Of a stretch of 64,000 nucleotides of DNA, positions 23,935 to 36,637 are shown piece after piece. How positions within the stretch are numbered: the first letter of the stretch is position 1; each line of letters opens with the position of its first letter. Where the stretch lies: the NCBI GenBank assembly GCA_015657535.1, contig JADHZB010002038.1:62001-126000 (forward strand). The letters are read 5' to 3'. The DNA is from Nephromyces sp. MM_2019 (Eukaryota; Apicomplexa; Aconoidasida; Nephromycida). Position numbers and translations under genes: made by a program. Below the pieces are notes generated by a model. The model had not been told where the DNA came from. It saw nothing but the letters and a program-made list of their open reading frames with translations, and did no database searches.

Positions 23935-26900
23935 CAACAGCTGGTAACACGAACGCAATGGCGCATATTAGGCACTTAGTTGAAGCCTGCGAGGCAATAT
24001 AATCCAGAAATTCCGCTGTAGCAGTTGCAATAAATCCCCTTGGCTTTAGTGCTTAATGCAAGTTTCGCAGAGCCAGTACTTTTTTTTTGTGTGTCGTAAC
24101 CACCCTTTATTAAGCTGTGCGAAATTTTGTGCGTTCTATGTGAAGTTTCATAGATACCATTACTGCTGGAGGCCCTACACCTTCGGCCAGGGCGATACAC
24201 AAACTAGGTACTAATGTTAAACAGCTAGGCAGTAGCTTCGCGCCTTTAGCTTCCCGTGCATCTTGACCATTTAATGCTGACATACTAATGTTGTGATTTT
24301 AGCATAAACTTTGCTGCAAGTGAGGACCACAAGATGACTTTAAATACTGATAGTCATTGGCGCTACCACAACAGCATCTTAAACGACTCTAGGACCAGTG
24401 TATGGTTTGACTGCCTTAAATCGCACGAGCAATTTAATCTATCCCTGCACTCGCACCCGACAAATGGTCGGTTTGCATGAAAGTTTTTAATTTAGGGGAA
24501 TTAGCATACTGGTGCTACTGGTTCTCAAAGAAGTATAGGTAACAAGTCCTTGACTGCAAATTTGGAACAGAGTGTACTATAAACTGGCTGAAAACTTTGA
24601 AGAAAAGATATACGAGTTAACATGATGAAAGTGCTATTCTCACAGCGAGATTATCGCTCCTGAGGTTCCGAAAATGGTTTTTCATGTCCACAAAATATTC
24701 TCACTACGGCCCAACAGCCTATGCTAGGAGTTCTCATACCACACCTTATCCCATTGCACCCTTCGACTGGTCACAAGGTTCGCCTTCGTAAGAGCATTTA
24801 GCCGATATACCAACTATCTCGATAGGACTTCGCTCGGCATCCTTGCAGAATTAAAGTTACTCGCTTGTTATAACGCTAAGCTGCTGTATTTTCTGGTGGC
24901 GCCACAATGACACTTTCATCGCGTATATGCCAGAAAACTTTGCATATATAACTTTTACATGACGGATGTAGCGGAAGTTTTAGTTGGTATATCAGAGGAA
25001 TCCTACGAGACTTATCTGAAAGCTGACTTACTAGTATTCAACCCTTCTGGCGCGTCGAAAGTGTGCAAATAACAAATCGACCGCAGCTGCGGTATAAAGC
25101 ACTGCTTTGAATCAGGAAAACGCATATATAAACAGCTCGATGCAGTTGAAAGATTGCTACACCGGAGAGAAAAGGAGAGAACTGGACGCCTAAAGCGTAG
25201 TACTTCCCGCCACAGGCTAAGGAAGTGCGCGGTTGTTAGAAATCTTTTTTTTTAATCGAACAGCCGATGGCTGCGGATACTACGCGACACAGAAGTTAAC
25301 TTGGAAGTTATGCTAAAGGCCCGCAGTACGCATATTCGAAAATTACACCTCGAAAGTGTGCAGGGAAGGAAAAGTGCATTTCCCCGTTGTAAATTTTGTT
25401 GAGGTACTGGGCTTCTATTCAAGCGAAGTAGCGTAGTCTCGCAAACATTCCTATCGCAGGAACCAGATGTGGCGGCACTGCTGAAAATTGTCACAGAAAG
25501 GATAGCACCGGGAGAATGCTAATCTAAGCCAGCTCCTACTGTAATACCGTTCCCAGAATGAAGCGTAATAATCGTGTGCGATCCAAGCTTCGAATGAACA
25601 GTTTAATTCTACGTGACTTTCCATAGTATCGCTAATGGCTTCCACTTTTCTGACATTGCCGCTTGTCCACAATATCCCAGACACGAGCCTTATCACAACC
25701 CGATGCTTGCTTTATCCGTGAAATCATCAGTATATTCTCGACTATCCGCACAAGGTGCCACTGCACTGAAACTTGCGACGATCTTACTCAGGCAGTCGCC
25801 CAGCAAATAATGGCAAAGTACGCAGTTCTCACTATACGCCCTGCACGCGATTCATGTATCCCCAGTATGACCTAGAGACTGAACCCTCTCAGCTGATGGC
25901 TTGCTACTATAACTTGCTTATCATTACGCCCTAGAATCTTATCAGACCTGCCAGCTCCCACATAAATTACAAGTAATCCGCGCTAAAGTTATCGCAAAGT
26001 TGTCACACTAAACATCATAACAAAGATGAGAAGCATGCCATATCAACAACCCCCGCCTACCCAAAAAAAGAGACCTACGACGATGGCATCACAAGGATAG
26101 GATCCATCTAAACGTCCCAGGTATGCTTCTTGATTCCAGTGGTAACCATAAAGTGAGGCTCAAAAGTGTCCTATGCTACTTCACAAGTGAATTATCTGGC
26201 TCGCTGCCGCTCAAAACATAATACATTGTCAAGATTCAAACTTACCTACAAACACACGAGCTTCTTGCTGCTCGCCTAGGAGGGCTACCTTGTCTCTATC
26301 GCATAAGACTTACCATCCATAACACAGCTTTCCCATGTTAAAAATGCAAAGCCAGCACAAAATGACTTCCAGTTCATCAGAGCGTATCATGTAACAATCG
26401 TACGAAAACATGCCAACATTGCGGCGCTTCAGAAGGAATTATAACTACGCTGGTTTTCCTCATCATATTAGGGAACATCAATAATGAATAAAACTCTTAA
26501 CTTCATCTAGCGTGCTACCGTCGACAATTGTGCTTAAACTATGTATATATTTACCTAGCGCACATAAAATCTATGGATTTCCGGAAGGGCTGCCTAAAGT
26601 TGATACGACCATCTCCGCAAGCAAGGCTAACAACCGTAAACGCCTTTTCGATAAATTATGCTGCTCGTACACTACTTCAAAGACTATTAAAACCTCAAGC
26701 TTTTTTGCAGTGTAACAGAAAATATGGCCACTGCAAAAACTCATTTTCCATATATAAACTTAAATACTATAACCTTCATTGTTTCTATCTCCTAATTTTA
26801 TTTGCGCTCCATCACGTTATCTGGCTACTCTTCACTTATCTTAAAGTAAAACTACGGTACATAGCCACGCCCCACTATTTTCGTGCCAGCACATAACTTA

Positions 26901-27794
26901 AACATTGCTACTGGCAGTGTAGGAGAAATGGTGCTTCAGTTTGGTAGTATAATCAGATGCTTTTGCGAGCGCATCTACGCATAGCAATGTTAACCCTACG
27001 ATATAAATCAAGAAAAATATTATCACTGGATATGAACTATACCCACAGGCTCACATTATCCACAAAAATTAGCACAAAGACACATCTAACTTTAAGCATC
27101 CAATAAGTGGCCTTGATATGTATGTACCACATAAATATTTAACAGGAAACTTCCTGGTTCAAACATCACGAAACAAAAATAGCAAAGCATATAAGCCCAT
27201 AACCGTGGGTTCCAAGTGTGGACATAGGAGCACAAGAACATAAGCAACAACCCCAAGCCCTGAGCTGAAATTAAACCACCAGCCTGAGAATGCCTTTCAT
27301 AAAATAGAATGTACAACCAAAAGCAGTTAAACAGACACGTGGAATCAGGATACATGTCAGATAAACGCTGAAGAAATTAATGCACCTTTATTCCGCTGAT
27401 CAAAGACTAATCAAAGTGAAGCCAGGATCTCCTCACAAGGCACACAATTTTCATCGACAGCAGATGCAAGCCAAACTACAACACAAAAAAATTGGTGCAT
27501 ACATTCATATTATCCTAGGTATGAGCGCCCAAATGGTCCTCGTGAAAACAACCAACGAATATAATTGAATCCGTTACAGCATACCTACTATGGATTTATG
27601 GCGGTACTCAACATCCTACTCCACCGGGAGAATATACCAAGAAAAGGTAAAAGAGTAACACAAAATCATGCCTGCAATTTCTCCCAGATTACACTTTAAC
27701 CAGCTATCAACAGGGATACCTAGGATACTGATGAGAGCATTTTGATGCTACCAAGCATTCGTGACAGCGACCCATACAGACTAGAGCCCTGTAG
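23935..27794. other. Intergenic, no supported gene
   Basis: Only short ORFs. From roughly 26 kb the plus strand becomes A-rich, the mirror of T-rich sense-strand non-coding DNA elsewhere, consistent with downstream DNA of a minus-strand gene. Confidence 0.45.
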
Positions 27795-28824
27795 CTACTC
27801 TTCCTCGTCTAAAACTTTTTTGTTACCAGTAGACAAGGAAGAAATAACTTGCAGCATCCTCGACACCTCGAAGTGCTGGTTCTTGCTAGTATCGTGAGAT
27901 CTCAACAGGGAAGCTACAGAGCTCCAACTATGCCTTTCTGACATAGCTTCTATACCGTTATGTTTCACAGCAGAATTTACTGCTTCATTCTCCCTAAGAG
28001 AAGCTGCCTGAATCATCTCTTTCCTATCCTTCTTCCACTTCACAAAATCCTCCTGGGCTTGGGCACGAAGCATGTTCACCGTCTCCATCTCCTTCTGACG
28101 TTTTCCTTGCAGCTCTTGGTCGTGCTTTGCCTCCCATGCTTTGTATGTCGCATATGGGCCAGGGCTGGCACTAGCAGCGGCAGAAAGTTCCAGACCGTTT
28201 TTAACAACTGCTGCAGAAGCATCCATAGTTGGAACATTACTACCTCCTTGGAGGAAACCTGCTCCTGTGATAACCTCATCAGTGCTCGCTTCAGAGATCA
28301 AGGGAAAACCGTTGTCATAAATACTAAATTTATCACCATCCAGAACAGGTGAAGATGCTAATGAAGGATATGATTCCTTCCCGAGTTTCCAACGGTTACT
28401 TTCTTCTTCTTCCATTAATCCGCCGATTCCATCACCTGCAAAATCAACGTTAAACAGCTGCGGGCTTGGTGCATCCTGCGGTGAAACCTCACTATAGAAA
28501 ATAGAATCCCCTGCAGAGCCTGAAAGGAAATGTGTGTTGCCTAGGTATTCTTGCATGAAAGAAATAAATACGACGCTATTGAAGCCATACCCTCTGTTGT
28601 CATATGAGTATACAAATTAAAACAAAAAAGCAAATGAATACACTCACAGAGTGTTTCTCCTCACCTTCAGCTTGATTGAACTCATCTTTTATGCCATTGG
28701 AGTCACCGTTCATCTCAGTAAGGTTAAAAATATCCGCATCAACATGGGAATCCAAAATTCCAGAGCTATCCTTATTAATCATCGGCATCATTGTAGTTGA
28801 AAAATCGAAACTTCCAACGTCCAT
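27795..28824 (-). CDS. CLC: Clathrin light chain
   Basis: Two exons on the minus strand: 28824-28665 and 28549-27795, joined in phase 1 (GTGAGG donor, TTTCATGCAAG acceptor), giving 304 residues. The N-terminal half is acidic and disordered. The region from about residue 185 (TYKAWEAKHDQELQGKRQKE) through FVKWKKDRKEMI is a long charged helix with spaced Trp residues, as in the heavy-chain binding segment of light chains. The C-terminus HSWSSVASLL followed by FEVSRMLQVISSLSTG matches the family ending (WERVxxL then DVSRMRSVLISLK). The protein would bind the hub and proximal leg of clathrin heavy chain and regulate coat assembly at the trans-Golgi or plasma membrane. The start ATG lies just inside an acceptor (ATGCAG ending at 28830), so a 5' UTR intron is likely. 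Length exceeds the usual 220-250 residues, mainly in the N-terminal half. Confidence 0.82.
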
Positions 28825-31750
28825 CTTTCCTGCATAAATATGCGAAGATTACAAATTATAATTGGAACAGTGAGTGAGCTCAACCTGCAGTGACACAGTG
28901 GAGAGTATACCAGAAAACCAGTGTCCAAGCCTAAGAAAATGGTAAAAATCCAGCGAACTACTTTGATAATACATATATACAACAGTACTTACCAACTTCA
29001 TTTTTATGACGAACATTTAACCATTAGACGGCTAAAAAAATCTAGAGGGGTTGTTCAACGAAGAATAGAGTACGGTATAGCAGCACTAAGCGAGGACGCA
29101 AGTAAAACCTTCGTTAAATTAAATACGCATCAAGCAGTAAGACTTGAGTTTATACCAGTTTCAAAAGAAAACACCGATGGTAAAGAATTAAAGTGTAAAT
29201 TTAAATCCAGCCCGTCATAGACTGGATGGGGCACAATGCAATATACTGAAAATAAAAACACTCCTCAGCTACTCGAAAACACCATCTCAAGTAATATATA
29301 CATTAAAGATACCTTGAGACGCACGTGAGCTTGAGAAGCAACAATGAGTCACAAAGCCTACCGACAGGATTCAATATACTCTTTCAAAAAAACAAGCGAG
29401 CACCACTCTCTCGAATGCTTAATCAGGTACAAGCGCGCTAACAGGGATTTGTTCGCATGGCATGAAGGCACATGTAATGAAGCGAAAAGAAGAAAAAAGT
29501 CTTAACATATGATTTTCCTGGGGCAAACTACACGTTTCTAAAAAATCTTAATAAGAAAATCTATAAACGTAATACCAGCGATGTCATCTCAAAAAGCTTC
29601 TTTCCTAGGAAAACCACATAATAATCGCTGTATCGGCTGTAAAACATATGGTACAGCACTTCCATGAACAATGATCAAAGATACAGCACTGATGCAGTAT
29701 AATCAAACAACACCACTAAATGCATCAAGAGCTGCCAATTTTCAAAAAATTTCTATAAAAAAAACCAACTTCAGATGAGATCAGCCATAAAGGTACACTA
29801 TAATTCAATGAATCAATACATACGTTTTGAATGAAAAGCCTTACAAGCGCGGATGAAATAGCTATTTTACCGCCATAATCTATGGTACAGTACAACGCAT
29901 ATTACACTGAAGATGACACACTTTGGCGCTTTCAATAAATACGCCATTCCATGAACTACGCTGCCCCAGGTAATTAGCGAGAACGCCATTAAGGCTCAGC
30001 TCAGCAACAAAACATCTCAATACCGGAACTAACTTATGAAATGAGCACAACTACAAAATGAGTACAGATCTAGATAGAGTAAGCATAGTGAACCAAACAG
30101 ATTATGGCAAAGGAAGCTAAAATACCGCCAGACGCTGAATCGTGAAAAAATCAAAAACTTGACGCAGAAATTACAGAAAACATGAAGAGCCAAGAAAAAT
30201 TATTACAAAGTGTACAGGGCATTCATACAGTCATCAAACGGAAAAAAATAAAAGCCTTCATTAAGCTCCAGTATGCTACCCAGCATATACGCTTAAGTAG
30301 AGCACACAACCCTACAAAGTCAAAAACTATTTTCTGCAAAAGTCAATAAGCAGTGATACACAATTCGCAAATAAAACGAGCCTGAAGTACAAGCACTAAA
30401 CAAAAAAACAACAAAAACAAACCTCCCTTATAAAACTTAGCACATTGGCGTACAAAAAGTGAAAGTATAAGAACGGTTGTAGGAGCGAAAAAAATCCATA
30501 CAAAAGTTGATGCCAAACTATATAAAGCTGTCATGTACAGCCTGAGAGCACACAAAGGTTTACAATAACAGTGCATAGCTCTGAATTTTTTTCCCCCCAC
30601 TATTGAGAATGGGTTCTAACTCATAATATAAAGAATAAAATGTCAGATTTATTTTCCCTTATTTGGTAAGCTGTGTAATTGCAACAAAAAGACCAACTCC
30701 CGAAATTAAAGTTGAGACATGCCACATGCTCATTGTGCATATACTGACTACATATATTCACAGCACATGTTCACATTAGATGGGATACCAACAAAGGAAA
30801 ATGCACAGTTTGAAACAAGCAGAAGCATTATAAGCAAATCTTATCCACAAATTTAAAGCACTTGTTTCTATGTGAACTTTCTTTTCTTTCTTCTATCTTC
30901 AAGAAAATTTCGCGTAGCAGCAGCTTGAAGATATCGCTAAAGTGACGAGACTACCAGTTTCCCAGCGCTGGCAGATTACCATACCCGTTGGTAAGACAAT
31001 AGAGCTATCACCTGGGACAAGGTTGTTTGAACGCTGAAAGCAAAAGTAACCTTTGAGCAGGCAAAATGAACACCCAGTGTTGTATGCATAATGGTGGTTT
31101 ATATACGGAGTAATCATCGCACAGATAGGTAAACAATAGCTAAAACTATATTTTTCCAAAAACATATAAAATGCGCTGTAATTCTCACGTGGAGAAGAGC
31201 CTACCTTACAGCGATATCAACCATACTTTACAAAAAAATCCTCAAGATACTTCGCATGTAGGTCTCACTATCAACCGACAGATGAAGCAGCGAATGACAC
31301 AAACATTAAAAAGGAAAAAACTAATCAAATTAAGCTTCCTTCTATAATGGAGATACTAGGGGCCAAAGGATACAAAAGCAGCCTTCGATCACAGCATCCC
31401 TGGCTAAAGCCATCTCTACCCATTGTACTCTATTACTATAACAGCCATACAAAGAGAATCGGATTATCTTTGTCTATATATCACACACAGCAGGGCGAGT
31501 AATTCACAAACTTCAGCAAAATTTTTTTGCCCGCATGTAATTCCAAAATGGTAAAAGAGATTGGTAAAACTCTCTAGTACTGCAACGCTATACTATAGCC
31601 GCAGCTCCAGAAAATGCAAATTTACAAAAAACATAAGCGACTCTTTCAATAACACAAGAGCACCTTGTATAAAGATCTGCCCCAACAATACTCCCTAAGC
31701 AAACTTCCTAAAGAACTCAAGGAATGCAACGTCTGTATCGGTCCATCCAT
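28825..31750. other. A-rich non-coding stretch upstream of clathrin light chain
   Basis: The plus strand is strongly A-rich. It may hold the promoter and 5' UTR intron of the light-chain gene. A plus-strand frame at 28939-29220 (MVKIQRTTLIIHIYN start) is open for 93 codons but is lysine-rich, as random A-rich sequence would be. I do not support it as a gene. Confidence 0.4.
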
Positions 31751-32609
31751 CTAAGTAAAGCGCTTAACACCCTTTCGAAGACCATGACCCCCACGACAGA
31801 AGAATAACAAATCAGTAACGAAGTAGATATTCCGGTAGTGAAATTCTGGATTATAGAACACCTCAATAACCCAGGCTCGTAAAATTCCCCAAAATTGCGC
31901 ATCATCTCCTCTGATAAAATAAGTGAAGGCCGTAACAGAGCCCACATAGCGTGCTACACCTAACATGGAGTCGGTTACATACAAAAATTGAACTTCACAT
32001 TACATTATTCCTTTCAGAGAGAGGAAAAAAAAGAGCGGGGAAAAAAACATTTAATAGCCCCAAAAATACAAATACACCAAGTTTCTGACACATTTTACCT
32101 CCAAAATCATACAGACTACCAGCAAAACGGTTTGGTATCACTTCCCACCATTAAACAAAAATTGCAAAGCACGAGTACCGCGTTTGCGCTTCTATCTTAT
32201 GCCACTAAGCTTGTACCTATACCGTTCACGGGTACTATCAAAGAAAACTAACTTGAAGCAAAGAATTTCGTTACAGTCTGTCGCACACTTCGGGAGAATG
32301 GTGAAACACATAAAAAGCGAAACGATAGCTCCACGAGTATATGCACTAGCAACACCTCATCACCATGCCAATATGGAGCTTCGTTCTGTAAACACAAAAC
32401 TCCCACCAGATTGCAGACGTAGTTGGGACCTCACGATGTGGAACAATTACGTGCGTGGAAAAGCCATGCAATTTTGCAGGTGTAGTGGCATGGTGCGAAA
32501 ACACAGAATTAGCAGCACTACTTACATCAGAATTTATTCTACCGGCGGGAAAATTGTCGACAGCCGGTTGGTAGGGTGGTAAGTGTACTTTCGCGTCGGC
32601 TGGAAACAT
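31751..32609 (-). CDS. Candidate two-exon small membrane protein, 91 residues
   Basis: Exon 1 is 32609-32543 (MFPADAKVHLPPYQPAVDN start) with a GTAGAA donor in phase 1. Exon 2 is 31959-31751 after an acceptor GTTAG, ending with TAG. The join gives NFPAGVARYVGSVTAFTYF, followed by AQFWGILRAWVIEVFYNPEF and NIYFVTDLLFFCRGGHG. The result is aromatic-rich with one or two possible membrane helices and a basic tail. It resembles small organelle-membrane subunits in style, but no family is recognised. An alternative strong donor (GTAAGT after 32528) exists in exon 1, but it does not fit the second exon's phase. Confidence 0.45.
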
Positions 32610-33898
32610 ATAAAGTAGGCCAACCGAACGCTGGCGTCAGTTCGGTTGCGCTTGTCCACGGACAACATGGCATTCCATTTTATATGTACCCCGGGTTGTG
32701 ATGATCCTGTAATATTGCAGGGGCCAGCGTATCCTAGCGGCGGGGCATGTGTGCCACCTGATGAAAGCTCCGGAATGTTGACGCGGTCTCACGGCAGCAG
32801 TACACAAAAGGCTTAACATGTATGCTACTTAAATTTTGTACACGCTTATGTGATTTCCATGATACATTGCCTACTAAAAAGCGGCTGAGTGATCTGACGC
32901 TCAGCTTGTCGGCGCGCCTTCCGGACTTTCCTTGGCTATGTCGTGATTAATCAGGATTGCTCTCAGGTAGTACTGCTGGGATGGTTTGTCTTCGTTCACA
33001 TTTGTGAACTGGGAATACAAACTAATTTCAAAACGGAATCTCATGTAATCTAGAAGTTGTAAATGCTACCCTAACTGCTGCGGCGGGCTGGCTTTCCCAG
33101 TTAAATACAGGATATACGTACGCATGAACGCTTGTTGCACACGAAAACCGTACAAAGTTCTGTTTCACCCGCTTTTTGCCTGATTAGAGAGGTAAAGGTT
33201 GCTGGTTGAAAAAGATTACCAACATTTATTAGTACAGCTATAGATTTTGCCAAGTCATGCTAAAACTTTGTGCCATTGTAGCAAAGTGCTGATATTGCAT
33301 GCTAATATTACGGTGTTACAAATTTTTCGGCAAAAACCGACGCGTCTGTTATCCTACCTTTTCGATAGCAAAACAAGACCCGGCTAGCTATTCCTTTGCT
33401 CAGCACGCAAGTGGTGATAAGCGTCTGCCCTTCTGTCCATCTGGAGTATACAAAAGCACAGGCACACGCCCGTGTACATCTCTAGAACTCCAGGTTTATA
33501 TAGATATGCCCACTGCGCCTCCTAGTGGGCATACACCTCGTTAGGTTGTACATCTACCACCTGAAGCCCACAGTGACTTAAGATATCAGTTCTTAACCAA
33601 TTCGGCTAGCTTTAATCCCAGTTTTACTTTTTTTTCCGCGGTGGTTCCTGGAGGAGCTAAGTTGGAGGGAAAGCAAGCGCTCGTACAGAAGTATCTATAT
33701 ATTAAAGTGAATTATTGTGGCTTTTCATTTTGTATCGTGTGATAGGCAGCGAGTTGCTATTTTGTACGGAGTGGCTAAAAGAGGGCAAATATAACACATT
33801 CTCTAGTAACGCTTCGCGATGAGATAAAAATGTCATAGGAATGGGTGACAAATATAAATCGTTTCGCCGGCGCAAAAGCATGCGCATTGACCTTATAC
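32610..33898. other. Intergenic
   Basis: No supported gene. It contains a perfect hairpin at 33505-33533, listed separately. Confidence 0.4.
33505..33533. repeat. Perfect 10-bp inverted repeat, 9-nt loop
   Basis: Arms 33505-33514 (TATGCCCACT) and 33524-33533 (AGTGGGCATA) are exact reverse complements around GCGCCTCCT. Confidence 0.8.
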
Positions 33899-33916
33899 GA
33901 ATGGGCAGGTTGATGA

Positions 33917-34329
33917 TTGGAAGAGGTACCCCCGTTGCATAATAGTATCATGGATGTAAGAGCGTATCGTGAAGAAAGCTGCGATGCTATTTTCCAAGCT
34001 CCCGGCCGCACTCGGGGGGAGCCAGAGCAACCGGGGGAAACTTTTAGAGCTGGTACTGTGCGTAGATTAGGAGTTAGATCTAAGTATGGCATTCCTTCAG
34101 CTTGCAGTAGATCTAAATGCTTTAAGCCATTCATACTTGTTCCGCTAAGGGAATTAAAGCTCTAGTTATTTAGGCACCTCAACTGAACACCCTCTCTCCT
34201 ATTGGACTGCACTCGATGGGACTACAGTGAGGCCTGGGGGAGAAACTAGAGTAACTGGAGATCATACGCGTGGGAAAATAGTAAGACCTGATTATACTCT
34301 AGACGGGCGTACAGATAGCCTGGTATAGT
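33917..34329 (+). CDS. Possible exons of a repeat-bearing protein
   Basis: Two plus-strand open frames follow each other. The first, about 33917-34165, contains EPEQPGETFRAGTVRRLGVR. The second, about 34159-34329, contains GTTVRPGGETRVTGDHTRG then KIVRPDYTLDG. They look like diverged copies of one motif built on PG-x-ET-x-R-V. No start, splice sites or family could be fixed. A long minus-strand frame (33775-34134) overlaps the first. Confidence 0.25.
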
Positions 34330-36235
34330 GTCTAGGCTATACATATGCTTCTAAGTAACCTAGCCTACTGCAAGGATGTCTAGTGGTACATTGAAGCCTA
34401 ATAAAGTTGTGATGGTGAGTACTTTGGAATGATTTCATTGAGCGAACAGCACTATTAACGCAAAGCAGCATTAAAAAGAGCCAAAAACATCTACTGAATC
34501 TGAAGAAATGAATTTCAGCACCAAACTTATGCCTCGACGCGCTTCCATGGGCGTAAAATATGTAAAAAAAAATTTGATAGGTTTTCATTTATACAAACTC
34601 ATGAAATTGAGCACGATGTAGCGGGAAGCATGTAGTTTATGCGAAACGACGTTAATTTAAGCAAATGTGTGCGCCGCATCAATTATTTGCAAAAATTAGA
34701 CTCATTTCTGAGGCTCGGCAAAGCTTGCTAGGCCTAAAAGCATAGGTTCGGCTATGTGATTGTAGCAAGTTGTGATGGCGATGCAAACAATCAGGGAATA
34801 TCCATGGAGTAGTGAATTGCTAGTCAGGCCGGGAAACGAGTCAGTGTTGGTACGAGCGCCGCAGGCTGGGATCGGTTGGTACATTGTTGTTAAGTCGAGG
34901 CGCACGCCAGACCGCTCCGACAACTTGATGAGCAGACTACAGATGGTGGCAGTATCAAGTTGTTGACAGCGTGTGCGGCCTGAGTAGGGCTTACTACTCC
35001 TACGGGTCTCGCCGACACGGGATATCTTGTACCTCCCCATTTCTCTTTGCTTTTACCTTCCTGTTCAAGAGCGTTCATATGAAAAGGTCTATCGCTAGCT
35101 TGTAGCTACTCGGTTGCCAATTACTCTATGGCTAGCTCTTCTCAAGCTACAAAAGCAGAAATGTTATACCATTATATACTTTGATCTACCGCAGTTTCCA
35201 CATCTCTTCACTCTTTCCCTTCCATGTTACTTCCTGCAATCTCACTAATGAGGAATCCGAAAGCAGAATCAAAGTATGACACGGGGGAATGAAAATACGG
35301 AGAGAAACTCCCTCATGTTTCAATGATAAGGGATACAAACTAAACTTATACTCCTGCTTGTTGTATCTGCGTCTTCCGTGATGAGAAGTGAGAGCGATCG
35401 AACTTGGTAAGCCTCAGCCAAACTTTAAATTGAAATTTAAAGAGCTGTCGAGGGGGATATACATTGGCTGCAGCTATCTACCTATTGCAACCATGCCAGA
35501 CAGACTATGTGTTGCATAGGCATTATCATGAGCAGTGTAACCGAATTGGTTTTTATGGCCTAGTGGAAGGGCTTGTAATATTGACCTATTGCTGTCCATT
35601 AGAGTGAGCAGTATTGACGAAATAGACTAAAGTTGCAGTTCTGCACTGCATGCAAAGCTTCATCTGAATGCACAGCTCTCATTATCTCTAGCCGCGAAAA
35701 TCCCTCTAAAAATATGAAATATTGTACGAAATTGCAACCGCTATTACATGAGTCTGAAATTCATGTTAGCGTCAATTAGTGGGTATTTGAGAGCCAACTA
35801 AAATTTTTCCAAGATGCTTGGATGACAAATCGAACTAAATTTGATTTCACTTACTGTGAAATATGATAGCGTATATTCTGATGGGAGATTCACAGGGTTA
35901 GAAGCTTCCCTCCGGAATAAAGCGGTCTAAGTGCTTGACATCGCTACTAGGTGGTATGAAATTGTGTTCCTTGACGCAATGGATTCATTGTTATATTCGA
36001 AAAACTAATTTTGAATACAAATGAATTATGCTCGGCCAAAACTATCAACTACCATGAAGTGAACACATATAGCCCACGAGCTCGAGGCACGATAAGGAAG
36101 ACCTCAAAGGGAAACTCGACACAGAATACCAACTTCAGCAGTTTAAATGTGTTATAGCTCGGTCGATAATTAGGATACTAATCTCAAAATATATTCAGAT
36201 GTAAGTTCACAGCTGAGCGTGTATGCAGCAATCTT
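34330..36235. other. Sparse region, no supported gene
   Basis: Short ORFs on both strands. A frame near 34772-34966 includes LLVRPGNESVLVRAP, a possible further copy of the motif at 34.2 kb. Confidence 0.35.
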
Positions 36236-36261
36236 TTTTTGAGCTCTCGTGAGCTCAAAAA
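36236..36261. repeat. Perfect 11-bp hairpin, 4-nt loop, T-run and A-run arms
   Basis: Left arm TTTTTGAGCTC (36236-36246), loop TCGT, right arm GAGCTCAAAAA (36251-36261). The arms pair without mismatch. In bacteria this would resemble a bidirectional terminator; in this eukaryotic setting the role is unknown. Confidence 0.8.
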
Positions 36262-36418
36262 CATGCCTGACTTAATCACTCGCGTCCATGGGCTGTTCAG
36301 GGTCGATGTAATTCTAAGGTACGTATGACCTGCTGCGCATTAGCCTCGTACGCTACTAACGCTCAATCCCTGCCTGAAAGGTGACTCCGAACATAAATCA
36401 GTGCTACAGGATGGGGCC

Positions 36419-36637
36419 TCATGCTTTGCTTTGCGTAGCTATAGCTTGAGACGCAACGCTGGTATCGCAAAATACTCTAACTTCAAGGGTTTGCGAACTA
36501 TTGACATTTAGAGGGTGCGTTTTTAATTTATATGCCCTTGATGCACCACTAAAACCTTTTTCTCTAAATGGCAAGCCACTTTTGGCAAACCATTTTGAGG
36601 TTGTTGCACGAGAAAACATAGCATGACATGGCATCAA
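36419..36637 (-). CDS. Candidate 72-codon ORF, unknown
   Basis: An ATG-initiated minus-strand frame with gene-like composition. The N-terminus (MFSRATTSKWFAKSG and later ASRAYKLKTH) is rich in Arg, Ser, Thr and Lys with few acids, as mitochondrial presequences are. It ends VASQAIATQSKA. It may be a first exon or a complete small protein. No similarity is recognised. Confidence 0.3.
   Translation of the reverse strand: MMPCHAMFSRATTSKWFAKSGLPFREKGFSGASRAYKLKTHPLNVNSSQTLEVRVFCDTSVASQAIATQSKA

Noticed and set aside
32184..32582. 132-codon plus-strand ORF
   Set aside because: It overlaps the better-supported minus-strand exon at 32543-32609, begins in low-complexity sequence and has no recognised motif.
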